From Sedimentisphaerales bacterium (GTDB lineage: Bacteria; Planctomycetota; Phycisphaerae; Sedimentisphaerales; SM23-30), in assembly GCA_028281535.1 (NCBI GenBank), contig JANQJS010000037.1, forward strand, positions 1 through 64,000: a stretch of 64,000 nt of DNA. Reading direction: 5' to 3'. Both the position numbers and the translations under genes were made by a program. Shown here piece by piece: positions 8,205 through 16,887 of this stretch; position 1 is the first letter of the stretch; each line of letters opens with the position of its first letter. The notes beneath the pieces were generated by a model. That model saw only the letters and a program-made list of their open reading frames with translations, was not told the DNA's origin and ran no database searches.

Positions 8205-8245
8205 TAAAAAAAGTCATCCCGCACCAGGCACTGATGCGGGATGAT
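8205..8245 (-). terminator. Inter-cistronic terminator between gap and pgk
   Basis: Minus strand: TCATCCCGCA (8235-8244 read as complement) pairs with TGCGGGATGA (8214-8223) around an 11-base loop, followed by CTTTTTTT. The T run ends about 15 bases before the pgk ATG, next to its ribosome site AAAGG. It should lower pgk relative to gap or act as a stable RNA end. Confidence 0.75.
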
Positions 8246-8268
8246 TAACATTCATAAAACAGTTAGGA

Positions 8269-9297
8269 TTACAGAGCTGCCAACTTTTTGATCAAGTCAA
8301 CGGTTCGGCAAGAGTAACCCCATTCATTATCATACCAACTGACCACTTTGATCAGGTTTGAACCATCTTTTGGAAGGGTCATGGTTGATAGTGAATCGAA
8401 AATACTTGAGTGGCTGTTACCAATGATGTCACTGCTGACGATTGGTTCATCACAATATTCGAGAATACCCTTTAATTCACCTTCTGCAGCGGCTTTCACA
8501 GCAGCATTGATTTCATCAACGGTGACGGTTTTCTTAACTTCTGCGACCAAGTCAACCACACTACCGGTAATCACAGGAACACGCATAGCGAAACCATCCA
8601 GTTTGCCATTAAGATCAGGGATTACTTTACCTACGGCACGAGCAGCACCGGTGGTGGTAGGAATGATGTTCGTTGCAGCTGCACGTGCGCGACGAAGATC
8701 ACTGTGATAGATATCTTGTACATTCTGGTCATTGGTGTAAGCATGGATGGTGGTCATCATGCCGCGTTCAATACCGAATGCATTGTGAATCACTTTTGCA
8801 AGAGGTGCTAAGCAGTTGGTGGTACAACTCGCATTTGATACACATTGTACGCTTTCGCTTAGGCCATCGTCATTTACACCTAATACCAAGGTGGCATCGA
8901 TATCATCTTTTGCTGGAACGGTCAAAATCACACGATCAGCACCAGCTAAAAGGTGATCGCCATAGCCGCCACGATCGCTTTCACGTGATGCAAAAACACC
9001 CGTGGATTCAACAGCAACGTCAACACCCAAGTCGCCCCAAGGAAGATCTTTAGGATTACGCTCGGAGAAAATTTTGATTTTACGGCCGTCGATGACCATA
9101 TTTTCGCCATCAAATTCGACGGTGCCGCTGTATTTGCCCATGACACTGTCATATTTGAATAAATGAGCGTTTGCTTTTGGATCGGAAAGATCGTTAATAC
9201 CAACAACTTCGACTTCATCGGGCATCGTGGCTAAAATACGCATAACGGTTCGCCCGATTCGACCAAAACCATTGATGGCTACCTTCACTGAGGACAT
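8269..9297 (-). CDS. gap: Glyceraldehyde-3-phosphate dehydrogenase, type I
   Basis: A 342-residue dehydrogenase. It shows the NAD-binding start [15 protein letters not shown], the catalytic [13 protein letters not shown] (active Cys near residue 158), [35 protein letters not shown] and the C-terminal [19 protein letters not shown] after the second strand fits the usual NAD-type pocket, though cofactor choice is not certain. It is preceded by a consensus promoter and a 131-base structured leader. An AAGGAG site lies 9 bases before the ATG. Confidence 0.97.
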   Translation of the reverse strand: MSSVKVAINGFGRIGRTVMRILATMPDEVEVVGINDLSDPKANAHLFKYDSVMGKYSGTVEFDGENMVIDGRKIKIFSERNPKDLPWGDLGVDVAVESTGVFASRESDRGGYGDHLLAGADRVILTVPAKDDIDATLVLGVNDDGLSESVQCVSNASCTTNCLAPLAKVIHNAFGIERGMMTTIHAYTNDQNVQDIYHSDLRRARAAATNIIPTTTGAARAVGKVIPDLNGKLDGFAMRVPVITGSVVDLVAEVKKTVTVDEINAAVKAAAEGELKGILEYCDEPIVSSDIIGNSHSSIFDSLSTMTLPKDGSNLIKVVSWYDNEWGYSCRTVDLIKKLAAL

Positions 9298-9428
9298 TTA
9301 ATAACTCCTTCTTGGTAAATAGGTTACAATTCATGAGTGCCTGGTTCTCTCCCTGAACCATTGAGCATCATCCCTCGATGAGAGCTTTACAACAGTCCTT
9401 TGGTGACCCAGCTCTCTGGAAAACAAAG
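9298..9428 (-). promoter_or_regulatory. Structured 5' leader of gap
   Basis: The predicted gap leader is about 131 bases. In minus-strand order it can form GAGAGCT...AGCTCTC (23-base loop), TCATC-GAGG-GATGA and GGTTC-AGGGAGA-GAACC, before the AAGGAG site. It does not match a riboswitch class I know. It could act by attenuation, protein binding or mRNA stability. Confidence 0.45.
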
Positions 9429-9434
9429 ACCACC

Positions 9435-9463
9435 ATAATCTTGGAATGGTGGAGTTCTGTCAA
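9435..9463 (-). promoter_or_regulatory. Promoter of gap
   Basis: Minus strand: consensus TTGACA -35 (9458-9463), 17-base spacer, GATTAT -10 (9435-9440). One of the two best promoter matches in the window, as expected for a highly expressed glycolytic gene. Confidence 0.75.
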
Positions 9464-9582
9464 GTTTTTTTATTGCAAATCCTTACGGTGCGAAAGATCG
9501 AATAAAATACTACCATTTGGAATAGTTCGTAACCTGAAATTTCGATAGAGTTAAAGGAGATTTTGGGGTAAAAAATACTGTT

Positions 9583-10356
9583 ATGGCAGAAAACTCCCTT
9601 CACGAATCGACGCAACAATATATCAGTAGCGTGCAGATTGCCAGCGGGTATGACAAATATTTTACCCATGAGCAGTTGTTCGACTATGACAGTCAGGTTT
9701 TGTACCGTTGGTTTAATCGGCCTGGGCGGATGCTGGATCTGGGCTGCGGAACAGGTCGGCATGTGGCGTTATTTGCCAGGCTTGGGTTTGATATGGTGGG
9801 CGTGGATTTGTCGCGGGACATGCTTTACCAGACGCAGCGAAAGTTAAAAGAAGCCCGGTTGGATGCGAAACTGGTTTTGGCTGATTTTTGTGACTTGCCG
9901 ATTAATGATCACAAGTTGATGCTGCAAACCAGCTTTGATTATGCGATTTGTATGTTCAGTACGTTGGGATTGATTTATGGAAATGAGAATCGTATCAAGT
10001 TTTTAAAAGATATCTGGCGGTTGCTGGTAAGTAAAGGTCAGCTGGCACTTCACGTACATAATAAAGGTTACAACATCTGGCGACATGAAGGTCGGGCCTT
10101 TTTGAGGCGAAATCGACGTGAGGCACGATTGGGCAATGAAGAGCCGGGCGATAAATATATGGAGAACTACCGCGGCATTGAAAATATGTATTTGCATGTC
10201 TTTACAGAAGATGAAATTTGCAAATTGCTGAATTTCTGCGGATTTAAAGTATTGGATGTGATTGCATTGAATCGTAAACGAAATGGGCCTTTAAAAAATA
10301 ATTTTATGCGGTCGGTTAGGTCAAATGGTTTTCTGGTCAGAACTGAGAAAGTTTAA
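9583..10356 (+). CDS. Class I SAM-dependent methyltransferase
   Basis: A 257-residue protein with the Rossmann SAM-binding core: MLDLGCGTGRHVALFARLG (motif I, near residue 49), VGVDLSRDML (acidic loop), LVLADFCDLPI and the post-core FDYAICMFSTLGLIYG. It ends with a variable basic segment. The substrate is not predictable. A run AAAGGAG lies 24 bases before the ATG, too far to be ideal, and no better start is seen. It faces away from gap and begins a plus-strand run to truA/lepB. Confidence 0.85.
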   Translation: MAENSLHESTQQYISSVQIASGYDKYFTHEQLFDYDSQVLYRWFNRPGRMLDLGCGTGRHVALFARLGFDMVGVDLSRDMLYQTQRKLKEARLDAKLVLADFCDLPINDHKLMLQTSFDYAICMFSTLGLIYGNENRIKFLKDIWRLLVSKGQLALHVHNKGYNIWRHEGRAFLRRNRREARLGNEEPGDKYMENYRGIENMYLHVFTEDEICKLLNFCGFKVLDVIALNRKRNGPLKNNFMRSVRSNGFLVRTEKV

Positions 10357-10369
10357 GGAGTTAAAAATA

Positions 10370-10741
10370 ATGGAAACGTCTTTTAAAGAAGAGTTAAAAG
10401 AAATCTGCTTGGATTGGGAACGATTAAGGAAAATATTCAATCTTTGCCTTGTTGTTTCCATGATACTAACGCTGATCATAGGAAAAACATTAATTGAATC
10501 AACGGCCTCTGATGTTACGCATGTTGAATTCAGGCGAAGTTTTGTTTTTCGAGCGATGATTTATGCTATTATCATTAATGGGTTATATATGATAGGGCCT
10601 TTGTTTGAAGTCTATTTAAAAATACTAGAAATAAAACAGACCAAAAAAATAAGACGTTTTCTATTTGTTTTCGGTACGATTGGCTGCATGTTTATAACGC
10701 ATATTGTAACGATTAAGCGTGCATTTATTGAATTCCATTAA
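10370..10741 (+). CDS. Hypothetical membrane protein, three segments
   Basis: A 123-residue product starting at the ATG at 10370, chosen because AAGGAG sits just upstream; the frame remains open further upstream but only inside the methyltransferase gene. Hydrophobic segments lie near residues 25-42 (NLCLVVSMILTLIIG), 60-80 (AMIYAIIINGLYMIG) and 96-112 (FLFVFGTIGCMFITHIV). No known domain. Its AT-rich composition, like the following macro-domain gene, differs from the methyltransferase and trmL on either side. Confidence 0.65.
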   Translation: METSFKEELKEICLDWERLRKIFNLCLVVSMILTLIIGKTLIESTASDVTHVEFRRSFVFRAMIYAIIINGLYMIGPLFEVYLKILEIKQTKKIRRFLFVFGTIGCMFITHIVTIKRAFIEFH

Positions 10742-10757
10742 TATAAGTATAAAGTGA

Positions 10758-11213
10758 ATGAAAACAATAAAAGGTGATTTGATACAATTGGCCCTGGAAG
10801 GTAAGTTTGATGTGATCATCCATGGGTGCAATTGTTATTGTGAGATGGGAGCAGGGATCGCCAAGTCAATCAAAGAACATTTCCCCGAAGCTTATGATGA
10901 AGATTGTCGAACCAGAAAAGGTTCACACGATAAGCTTGGCAACATAAGCTATGTAACGGTAACTAGAAATAATCATTCAATCATGATCGTGAATGGCTAT
11001 ACTCAATTTCATTATAGCGGACCTCGTGGCAAAGCCGATTACGATGCCATATGGTCTGTGATAAGAAAAGTGAAAGAAACATTTTCAGGCCAACGAATTG
11101 GATACCCTAAAATTGGAGCTGGCCTGGCAGGTGGGGATTGGGAAATTATTTCAAAAATTATAGAAGAAGAACTTGATGGCGAAGATCACACACTTGTCGA
11201 ATTTACAGGATAA
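10758..11213 (+). CDS. Macro domain protein (ADP-ribose binding)
   Basis: A 151-residue single macro domain. It opens MKTIKGDLIQLALEGKFDVI, then HGCNCYCEMGAGIAKSIKEHFP (the ADP-ribose loop; the usual N-A-A-N is H-G-C-N), VNGYTQFHYSG and YPKIGAGLAGGDWEII. This pattern is closest to the Poa1p/ALC1-like macro proteins that bind or hydrolyse ADP-ribose derivatives such as ADP-ribose-1''-phosphate. No partner toxin (DarT) is adjacent, so an antitoxin role is not supported. It lies 7 bases before trmL. Confidence 0.85.
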   Translation: MKTIKGDLIQLALEGKFDVIIHGCNCYCEMGAGIAKSIKEHFPEAYDEDCRTRKGSHDKLGNISYVTVTRNNHSIMIVNGYTQFHYSGPRGKADYDAIWSVIRKVKETFSGQRIGYPKIGAGLAGGDWEIISKIIEEELDGEDHTLVEFTG

Positions 11214-11220
11214 TATATAG

Positions 11221-11679
11221 ATGATTGAAGTAGCTTTGTATCAACCAACGATTCCTCCGAATACCGGTAATATTGGACGGCATGTGGTTGGAATGGGTTC
11301 GCGATTACATTTGATTGGTCCTTTGGGATTTGATTTGGATGAAAAATCATTGCGACGGGCGGGGTTGGATTATTGGGAACATCTGGATGTGATGCATCAC
11401 GAATCGCCCGAAGATTTTTTAGAATGGTTGGGTGATAAACGGATCTGGTTGATTACAAAATTTGGCCAGCAGCGGTATGATCAGGTGGAGTATCAGGATG
11501 GGGATATTTTGCTGTTTGGTAGTGAGATTTCTGGATTGCCTGATGATTGGCGGGAAAAATGGACGAGTCAGTGTTGCTATATTCCTATGTCAGATAAGAT
11601 TCGCAGTTATAATTTATCGAATGCGGTTGCTCTGGTTTTAGGGTTTGGATATCATAAAGCAGGATTGTATGATCAATAA
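11221..11679 (+). CDS. trmL: tRNA (cytidine/uridine-34 2'-O)-methyltransferase TrmL
   Basis: A 152-residue SPOUT methyltransferase for the wobble position of tRNA-Leu isoacceptors. It starts VALYQPTIPPNTGNIGRHV (motif 1, with N and R for catalysis), and has LLFGSEISGLP (motif 2) and IPMSDKIRSYNLSNAVALVL, the knotted SAM pocket (motif 3). Full length for the family. AGGA lies about 10 bases before the ATG, at the end of the macro gene. Confidence 0.95.
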   Translation: MIEVALYQPTIPPNTGNIGRHVVGMGSRLHLIGPLGFDLDEKSLRRAGLDYWEHLDVMHHESPEDFLEWLGDKRIWLITKFGQQRYDQVEYQDGDILLFGSEISGLPDDWREKWTSQCCYIPMSDKIRSYNLSNAVALVLGFGYHKAGLYDQ

Positions 11680-11728
11680 AAATTCCTGTGTGGCATGGTA
11701 CCACGATGCTTTAAATGGAGAATAAATC

Positions 11729-12526
11729 ATGGGGAAAAATAAGAAAAGTAAGAAGCTCGATAAAGAGATTTATGAAACAGAAATTGAGAAATTACAGCTT
11801 GAACTGGTTCGACTTCAAGAGTGGGTGAAGTCTGAAAAGCAAAAGGTGGTTGTGATTTTTGAAGGTCGTGATGCAGCCGGTAAAGGTGGCGTTATTAAAA
11901 GAATTACCGAACGGGTCAGTCCGCGTGTTTTTCGAGTGGTCGCCCTACCGGCACCGAATGAACGGGAAAAATCTCAAGTCTATCTGCAACGCTACATGGC
12001 ACAATTGCCGGCGGGTGGCGAAATCGTTTTGTTTGATCGCAGTTGGTATAATCGCGGCGGCGTAGAAAAAGTCATGGGCTTTTGCAACGATGAGCAATAT
12101 GAAGAATTTATGAATAATATTCCGAACTTTGAAGAGTATATTATTCGCTCTGGGATTATTTTGATTAAGTACTTTTTCAATGTCAGTGCCAAAGAACAGC
12201 GAAAGCGTTTTGAGTCTCGCATCAAAGAACCTGCCAAGCATTGGAAACTGAGCCCGATGGATATCGAAGCCATTAATCGCTGGTGGGATTATTCGAAAGC
12301 ATTTAAAGAAATTTTCAAACGCACCAGTACAGAAAAATCGCCCTGGCATATCGTCAATGCAGACGATAAACGCAGAGCACGATTAAATTGTATTACACAT
12401 ATGTTGAGCCAGATACCCTACGAACGGGTTGATTTCGACAAACCTGAATTACCCCAGCATCCGAAAAAGCCTGACGACTTCAACGATCTTGATTTATCTA
12501 GCTATATGATACCAAAAACATTTTAG
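11729..12526 (+). CDS. ppk2: Polyphosphate kinase 2
   Basis: A 265-residue single-domain PPK2, which transfers phosphate between polyphosphate and nucleotides. It has Walker A FEGRDAAGKGGVIKRITE near residue 45, YLQRYMAQLPAGGEIVLFDRSWYNR with the Walker B Asp, GGVEKVMGF, and the lid FESRIKEPAKHWKLS. The first 25 residues are lysine-rich. One-domain length suggests nucleoside-diphosphate kinase activity (class I) rather than the duplicated class II form. It follows trmL by 49 bases. Confidence 0.92.
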   Translation: MGKNKKSKKLDKEIYETEIEKLQLELVRLQEWVKSEKQKVVVIFEGRDAAGKGGVIKRITERVSPRVFRVVALPAPNEREKSQVYLQRYMAQLPAGGEIVLFDRSWYNRGGVEKVMGFCNDEQYEEFMNNIPNFEEYIIRSGIILIKYFFNVSAKEQRKRFESRIKEPAKHWKLSPMDIEAINRWWDYSKAFKEIFKRTSTEKSPWHIVNADDKRRARLNCITHMLSQIPYERVDFDKPELPQHPKKPDDFNDLDLSSYMIPKTF

Positions 12527-12533
12527 ATTTTAT

Positions 12534-12556
12534 TCCTCATGAAATAGAGGTTTTTT
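12534..12556 (+). terminator. Weak terminator after ppk2
   Basis: CCTC (12535-12538) and GAGG (12547-12550) with an 8-base loop, followed by six T. The stem is short, so termination may be partial, but its position right after the ppk2 stop fits. Confidence 0.35.
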
Positions 12557-12574
12557 GGCCATAGCGGTTTGGGG

Positions 12575-12602
12575 TTGTATTTGCTACAATAGGGTCTATA
12601 AT
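12575..12602 (+). promoter_or_regulatory. Promoter of asd-truA
   Basis: TTGTAT -35 (12575-12580), 16-base spacer, consensus TATAAT -10 (12597-12602). Predicted leader about 78 bases. Confidence 0.55.
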
Positions 12603-12685
12603 CCCTTGTTTTACTGTGGCGAGTGATGTGCTTGCCGAAACGTTTTACTTTAACCTATTAAAAAGAAAGTAGTTAGGTTGTTACA

Positions 12686-13687
12686 ATGTCTTTGAAAGTT
12701 GCTATTGTTGGCGTCACGGGTGCTGTGGGCCAGGAATTTCTCAGTGTATTAGAAGAGAGAAAGTTCCCTGCCACGGAATATAAAATGCTTGCTTCGGCTC
12801 GAAGTGCAGGCAAAACCGTTACATTCGCTGGCACTAAATACACTGTCGAAGAATTGACTGAAGATAGTTTTGATGATGTAGATATCGCTCTCTTTTCTGC
12901 GGGTGGTGGCATCAGCAAAACCTTTGGACCTGTCGCGGCAAAATCGGATTGTATTGTGATTGATAATTCATCGGCATTTCGTATGGATCCTGAAGTACCA
13001 TTGGTTGTACCGGAAGTAAATGCTGATGCGATTCGTAATCACCGCAACATTATCGCAAACCCTAACTGCTCAACGATTATTGCCAACGTTCCAGTTTGGC
13101 CATTGCACCAAGCAAATCCTGTTCGCCGTATGGTAGTTAGTACTTATCAAGCGGTCAGTGGTGCAGGTGCTCAGGCGATGGAAGAGTTAAAAACTTTGAC
13201 CGCAGATGCTCTGGAAGGTAAAGAAACCGAACCAGATATCTTCAAATATAGCTGTGCGTTTAATGTCTTCAGTCATGATAGCGACATTGAAGAAAATGGC
13301 TATAACACTGAAGAGATGAAAATGGTCAACGAAACGCGCAAAATTTTTGATGAAGATGATATCGCGATTACTTGCACTTGTATTCGCGTCCCTGTTTTAC
13401 GTGCTCATTGCGAAAGTATTAACCTGGAATTTGAAAACGCGATTGAACTGGATGACGTCATTGACATCTTACATCGTGCTGAAGGTGTGACGGTCATGGA
13501 TGATCGCGATGCGAACCGTTTTCCCATGCCATCAGATGCAACAAATCAGGATGATATTTTTGTCGGTCGCATTCGCTACGATGAATCGATTCCTGGCAAT
13601 CGAGCAATTAACCTTTGGGTAGCTGGTGATCAGATTCGCAAAGGTGCGGCACTGAATGCGGTTCAAATTGCTGAAAAACTGGTGTAA
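12686..13687 (+). CDS. asd: Aspartate-semialdehyde dehydrogenase
   Basis: A 333-residue enzyme of the aspartate pathway, reducing aspartyl phosphate on the way to lysine, threonine, methionine and diaminopimelate. It shows KVAIVGVTGAVGQEFLSVL (NADP site), IALFSAGG, NPNCSTII with the catalytic Cys near residue 130, VSTYQAVSGAGAQAMEEL and the C-terminal GDQIRKGAALNAVQIAE. Full length. truA follows 17 bases later, suggesting one transcript. Confidence 0.97.
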   Translation: MSLKVAIVGVTGAVGQEFLSVLEERKFPATEYKMLASARSAGKTVTFAGTKYTVEELTEDSFDDVDIALFSAGGGISKTFGPVAAKSDCIVIDNSSAFRMDPEVPLVVPEVNADAIRNHRNIIANPNCSTIIANVPVWPLHQANPVRRMVVSTYQAVSGAGAQAMEELKTLTADALEGKETEPDIFKYSCAFNVFSHDSDIEENGYNTEEMKMVNETRKIFDEDDIAITCTCIRVPVLRAHCESINLEFENAIELDDVIDILHRAEGVTVMDDRDANRFPMPSDATNQDDIFVGRIRYDESIPGNRAINLWVAGDQIRKGAALNAVQIAEKLV

Positions 13688-13704
13688 TTATTCCAAACAG
13701 TGAG

Positions 13705-14451
13705 ATGGAACAACGTAATGTCAAATTAACCGTGGCTTATGATGGCAGCGGCTATCATGGTTGGCAACGGCAAACCGATAACATTATAACAGTACAACAG
13801 GTACTTGAATCTGCGATAGTCAAAACGGTACATCACCCAATCAATCTGCGAGGGTCGGGCCGGACCGATACGGCGGTCCATGCGTTGGGGCAGGTCGCTA
13901 ATTTTTTTACCAACACACAGATCCCTACGGAAAAATTATACCATGCGATCAATAGCCGCTTGCCAGACAAATCGATTCGAGTTCGAAAATCGGAAGATGT
14001 CTCCGAAAAATTTGACGCCATCACATCAGCAAAAAGTAAGCTCTATCGCTATGCGATGTTTAATCATGAAGAGATAGACCCTCGGGATATGCGCTATTGT
14101 TATCATTATTCTTTTCCTTGTGATGCAAACCGGATGAGTGAAGCGGCTAAACTTCTGCTTGGCGAGCATGATTTCACCAGCTTTGCCTCGGCGGGGAATG
14201 ATCGGGAATGCAACATTCGCCATCTTATGCGTTGTGACGTTAGTCGTGAGGGACACTGGATTTATTTTGAATTGGAAGCCAATGGCTTTTTGTATAATAT
14301 GGTACGCAATATTGTCGGCACCTTGGTAGAAATTGGCCGTAGCCATTGGGCTGTGGAAAAAATACCAGAGATTTTAGCGGCATTGGATCGGAAAGAAGCT
14401 GGTTTCAAAGCACCTGCTGAAGGTTTGACACTCATGTGGGTAAAATATTAA
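13705..14451 (+). CDS. truA: tRNA pseudouridine(38-40) synthase TruA
   Basis: A 248-residue enzyme that isomerises uridines 38-40 in the anticodon arm. Motifs: VAYDGSGYHGWQRQ near residue 10, GSGRTDTAVHALGQ with catalytic Asp at about residue 55, DFTSFASAG, and GFLYNMVRNIVGTLVEIG. The frame ends VKY followed by TAA. It is the downstream partner of asd. Confidence 0.96.
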   Translation: MEQRNVKLTVAYDGSGYHGWQRQTDNIITVQQVLESAIVKTVHHPINLRGSGRTDTAVHALGQVANFFTNTQIPTEKLYHAINSRLPDKSIRVRKSEDVSEKFDAITSAKSKLYRYAMFNHEEIDPRDMRYCYHYSFPCDANRMSEAAKLLLGEHDFTSFASAGNDRECNIRHLMRCDVSREGHWIYFELEANGFLYNMVRNIVGTLVEIGRSHWAVEKIPEILAALDRKEAGFKAPAEGLTLMWVKY

Positions 14452-14465
14452 ACCACAGGTTTGCC

Positions 14466-15686
14466 ATGAAAATTGTACATATCATTACACGCTTAATTGT
14501 TGGTGGAGCTCAGGAGAATACACTACTTACGTGTGAAGGATTGCATGCGCGTGGCCATAACGTTACCCTCATCACTGGACCGACGACTGGCCCTGAAGGG
14601 CAACTCGTTGAGCGAGCACGACAAGGTGGTTATCGTGTCATTGAAATCGAATCGCTTCAACGTGAAATCAATCCATTAAAAGATATTTCAGCATATAAAA
14701 AACTTAAACAAATTATACAAGAATTAGATCCTGACATAGTTCACACACATTCAGCGAAAGGTGGCATACTGGGCCGCTGGGCCGCTTATGCATTTCGTAT
14801 AAAAACAGGGAGTTGTTGTGGGCGATTGGAAAAATTTGAACAGGCCCAAGCAAAATCACATGGCAAACCCAAAATAGTTCATACGATTCATGGGCTGGCT
14901 TTCCACCCTTACGAATCGGCATTCAAAAACAAATTGTATATTGCGGCAGAAAAAGCGACTTCGAAACGATGTGATATGATTCTCTCTGTGGCGCAAGCCA
15001 TGACGGACCAGGCCCTGGTTGTTGGAATTGGCAGGCCAGAACAGTATATTAAAATATTTTCTGGAATGGAAACAGAAGATTACTTACAAAAACCGAGCGA
15101 AGAAAAATTAGCTTCGATTCGACAATCATATGATATACCAAACAATCATGTAGTTATTACTTCGGTAGCCAGACTCTTTGAATTAAAAGGGCATGAGTAT
15201 ATTATTAAGTCAGCAAAGACCATTGCAAAAAAATATCAGAATGTGATCTGGCTATTTGTTGGGGATGGTATTTTAAAAGACACATTTCAAAAACAGATTA
15301 ATGAAGCAGGATTAACAAAACACTTTCGATTTACAGGGTTAGTAGAACCGAAGGAAATTGGCCCTATCCTCCATGCCAGCGATATTTTGGTGCATTGTTC
15401 ACTACGTGAAGGATTAGCCAGGGCTTTACCTCAGGCACTACTTTGTGGAAAACCAGTGATTAGCTTTGATGTTGATGGCGCTCGAGAAGTGGTTATTAAC
15501 GAGGAATCCGGTTATTTAATTCCACCCAAGGACATTCCGGCTTTGATCCATGCTCAAGAAAAACTAATCGAAGCTCCAGATAAACGACAACAATATGGCC
15601 AAAATGGTAAATCACTTTGCGAAAAAGAATTTAGCCATGATTTGATGGTTGAACGAATAGAGCAAATCTACAAATCACTTATCTAA
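14466..15686 (+). CDS. Glycosyltransferase family 4 protein
   Basis: A 406-residue GT-B enzyme starting MKIVHIITRLIVGGAQENTL at 14466, 14 bases after the truA stop; ten further codons upstream overlap truA and are unlikely to be translated. The N-terminal half includes DIVHTHSAKGGILGRWAAY, typical of polysaccharide/LPS-type GT4 enzymes. The C-terminal half holds VARLFELKGHEYIIKSA and the donor-site region LHASDILVHCSLREGLARALPQALLCGKPVIS with EGLARALPQAL as the E-x7-E-like motif. The substrate is unknown. Confidence 0.88.
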   Translation: MKIVHIITRLIVGGAQENTLLTCEGLHARGHNVTLITGPTTGPEGQLVERARQGGYRVIEIESLQREINPLKDISAYKKLKQIIQELDPDIVHTHSAKGGILGRWAAYAFRIKTGSCCGRLEKFEQAQAKSHGKPKIVHTIHGLAFHPYESAFKNKLYIAAEKATSKRCDMILSVAQAMTDQALVVGIGRPEQYIKIFSGMETEDYLQKPSEEKLASIRQSYDIPNNHVVITSVARLFELKGHEYIIKSAKTIAKKYQNVIWLFVGDGILKDTFQKQINEAGLTKHFRFTGLVEPKEIGPILHASDILVHCSLREGLARALPQALLCGKPVISFDVDGAREVVINEESGYLIPPKDIPALIHAQEKLIEAPDKRQQYGQNGKSLCEKEFSHDLMVERIEQIYKSLI

Positions 15687-15764
15687 TTTTTTGTGTAACA
15701 TTTCGCTACTAATTGCATCTATATATATGTACCCATCATATGTTTAAATTAGAGGAAATTCAGT

Positions 15765-16463
15765 ATGAAAGATAAATTGCAGCGGTTTTTAACTCGACTT
15801 TGGCATGAATATAGATTCTTTTTCTTTGTGGTCGTCTTTTTTATTATCCCCCTCAAATCGAGTGTGGCAGACTGGAATTGGGTTCCAACGGGATCAATGA
15901 AACCAACCATATTGGAAGGTGATCTGGTATTCATCAATAAAGCAGCATATGACTTGCGATTCCCATTAACCATGCATCGACTCGGCCACTGGGCTGATCC
16001 TGAGCATGGCGATGTCGTCATTTTGTTTTCTCCTGAAGATGATATGAGACTCGTCAAACGTGTGATTGGAGGTCCAGGAGATACGATTGAAATGATAAAT
16101 AATGTCATTTACTTAAATGATACGCCACTACAGTATGACGAATTACCGGAACATTATTTGGAAGATTTATCTGAGCTTATCAGAAAACGAGCGGTCTTTT
16201 CACAAGAAGATCTTGCAGGGAAAAACCATGCGGTTATGACAACACCATCAATCCATGCAAATCGACATTTTCCAAAAGTCAAAATTCCTGACAATCATTA
16301 TCTCGTGATGGGAGATAACCGAGATAATAGTAAAGATTCAAGAGCATTTGGTTTTGTACCACGACAAAATATTATCGGTAAAGCCAAAGGCGTAATTATT
16401 TCGTTTGACAAAGAACAGAATTTTAAACCACGCTGGAAACGTTTTTTTTCAAAAATAAAATAA
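15765..16463 (+). CDS. lepB: Signal peptidase I
   Basis: A 232-residue inner-membrane serine protease that cleaves signal peptides of exported proteins. One N-terminal membrane segment (about residues 18-30) is followed by box B PTGSMKPTI with nucleophile Ser44, box D DMRLVKRVIGGPGDTIE with general base Lys98, and box E MGDNRDNSKDSRAFG. Compact, single-spanning form, unlike the two-span enteric enzyme. AGAGGAAA precedes the ATG. A TTGCAT...TCATAT pair about 40 bases upstream may be a promoter. Confidence 0.95.
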   Translation: MKDKLQRFLTRLWHEYRFFFFVVVFFIIPLKSSVADWNWVPTGSMKPTILEGDLVFINKAAYDLRFPLTMHRLGHWADPEHGDVVILFSPEDDMRLVKRVIGGPGDTIEMINNVIYLNDTPLQYDELPEHYLEDLSELIRKRAVFSQEDLAGKNHAVMTTPSIHANRHFPKVKIPDNHYLVMGDNRDNSKDSRAFGFVPRQNIIGKAKGVIISFDKEQNFKPRWKRFFSKIK

Positions 16464-16476
16464 GGAAAAAGACAAA

Positions 16477-16887
16477 ATGGAACATATTTGGCTACCTATA
16501 GTGATTATAAGTATTGTAATTATTTATGTAATCGTCTTCAAATATATGAGTCATCTCCAACAGAAGTTATATGACAACGTTTTTAATCCAAATGCTAAAC
16601 TTCAATCCAAAGCAATGGTTCGCATCGGAATCATCAGTGCACCCGGTGTTGTACAAATTGTCGATGATCAGATAAAAGTTTACATGTTAAGTCTATTTGG
16701 TGATCCTGAGACACTCCAATACCCTCTCAATGATATAAAAGTTATTAAATCATTTGTTTCAATTAGCAAGGCTGAATGGATTGGAAAAACCTGTTTTAGA
16801 ATCCAAACACCTAATAAAGAAACATTTGGCTTTGGTGTTTCCAAACCTGCAGCATGGAAAAAAGAACTCTGTGGTATAGGTTATTAA
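16477..16887 (+). CDS. Hypothetical membrane-anchored protein
   Basis: A 136-residue product with one N-terminal membrane segment (LPIVIISIVIIYVIVF, residues 6-21) and a soluble domain of beta character: AMVRIGIISAPGVVQIVDDQIKV, YPLNDIKVIKSF and TCFRIQTPNKETFGFGV. This layout resembles bacterial PH-like/GRAM-like domains, but that is a weak impression. It is 13 bases downstream of lepB with a GGA-rich ribosome site. Its TAA overlaps by four bases the TAA of the convergent AIM24 gene, with no terminator between them. Confidence 0.7.
   Translation: MEHIWLPIVIISIVIIYVIVFKYMSHLQQKLYDNVFNPNAKLQSKAMVRIGIISAPGVVQIVDDQIKVYMLSLFGDPETLQYPLNDIKVIKSFVSISKAEWIGKTCFRIQTPNKETFGFGVSKPAAWKKELCGIGY

Noticed and set aside
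9460-9762. Minus-strand frame upstream of gap
   Set aside because: Overlaps the gap promoter and the methyltransferase start in antisense and has no domain.
10758-11213. DarG-like antitoxin in a DarTG system
   Set aside because: No DarT-type ADP-ribosyltransferase gene is adjacent and the protein has only the macro domain.
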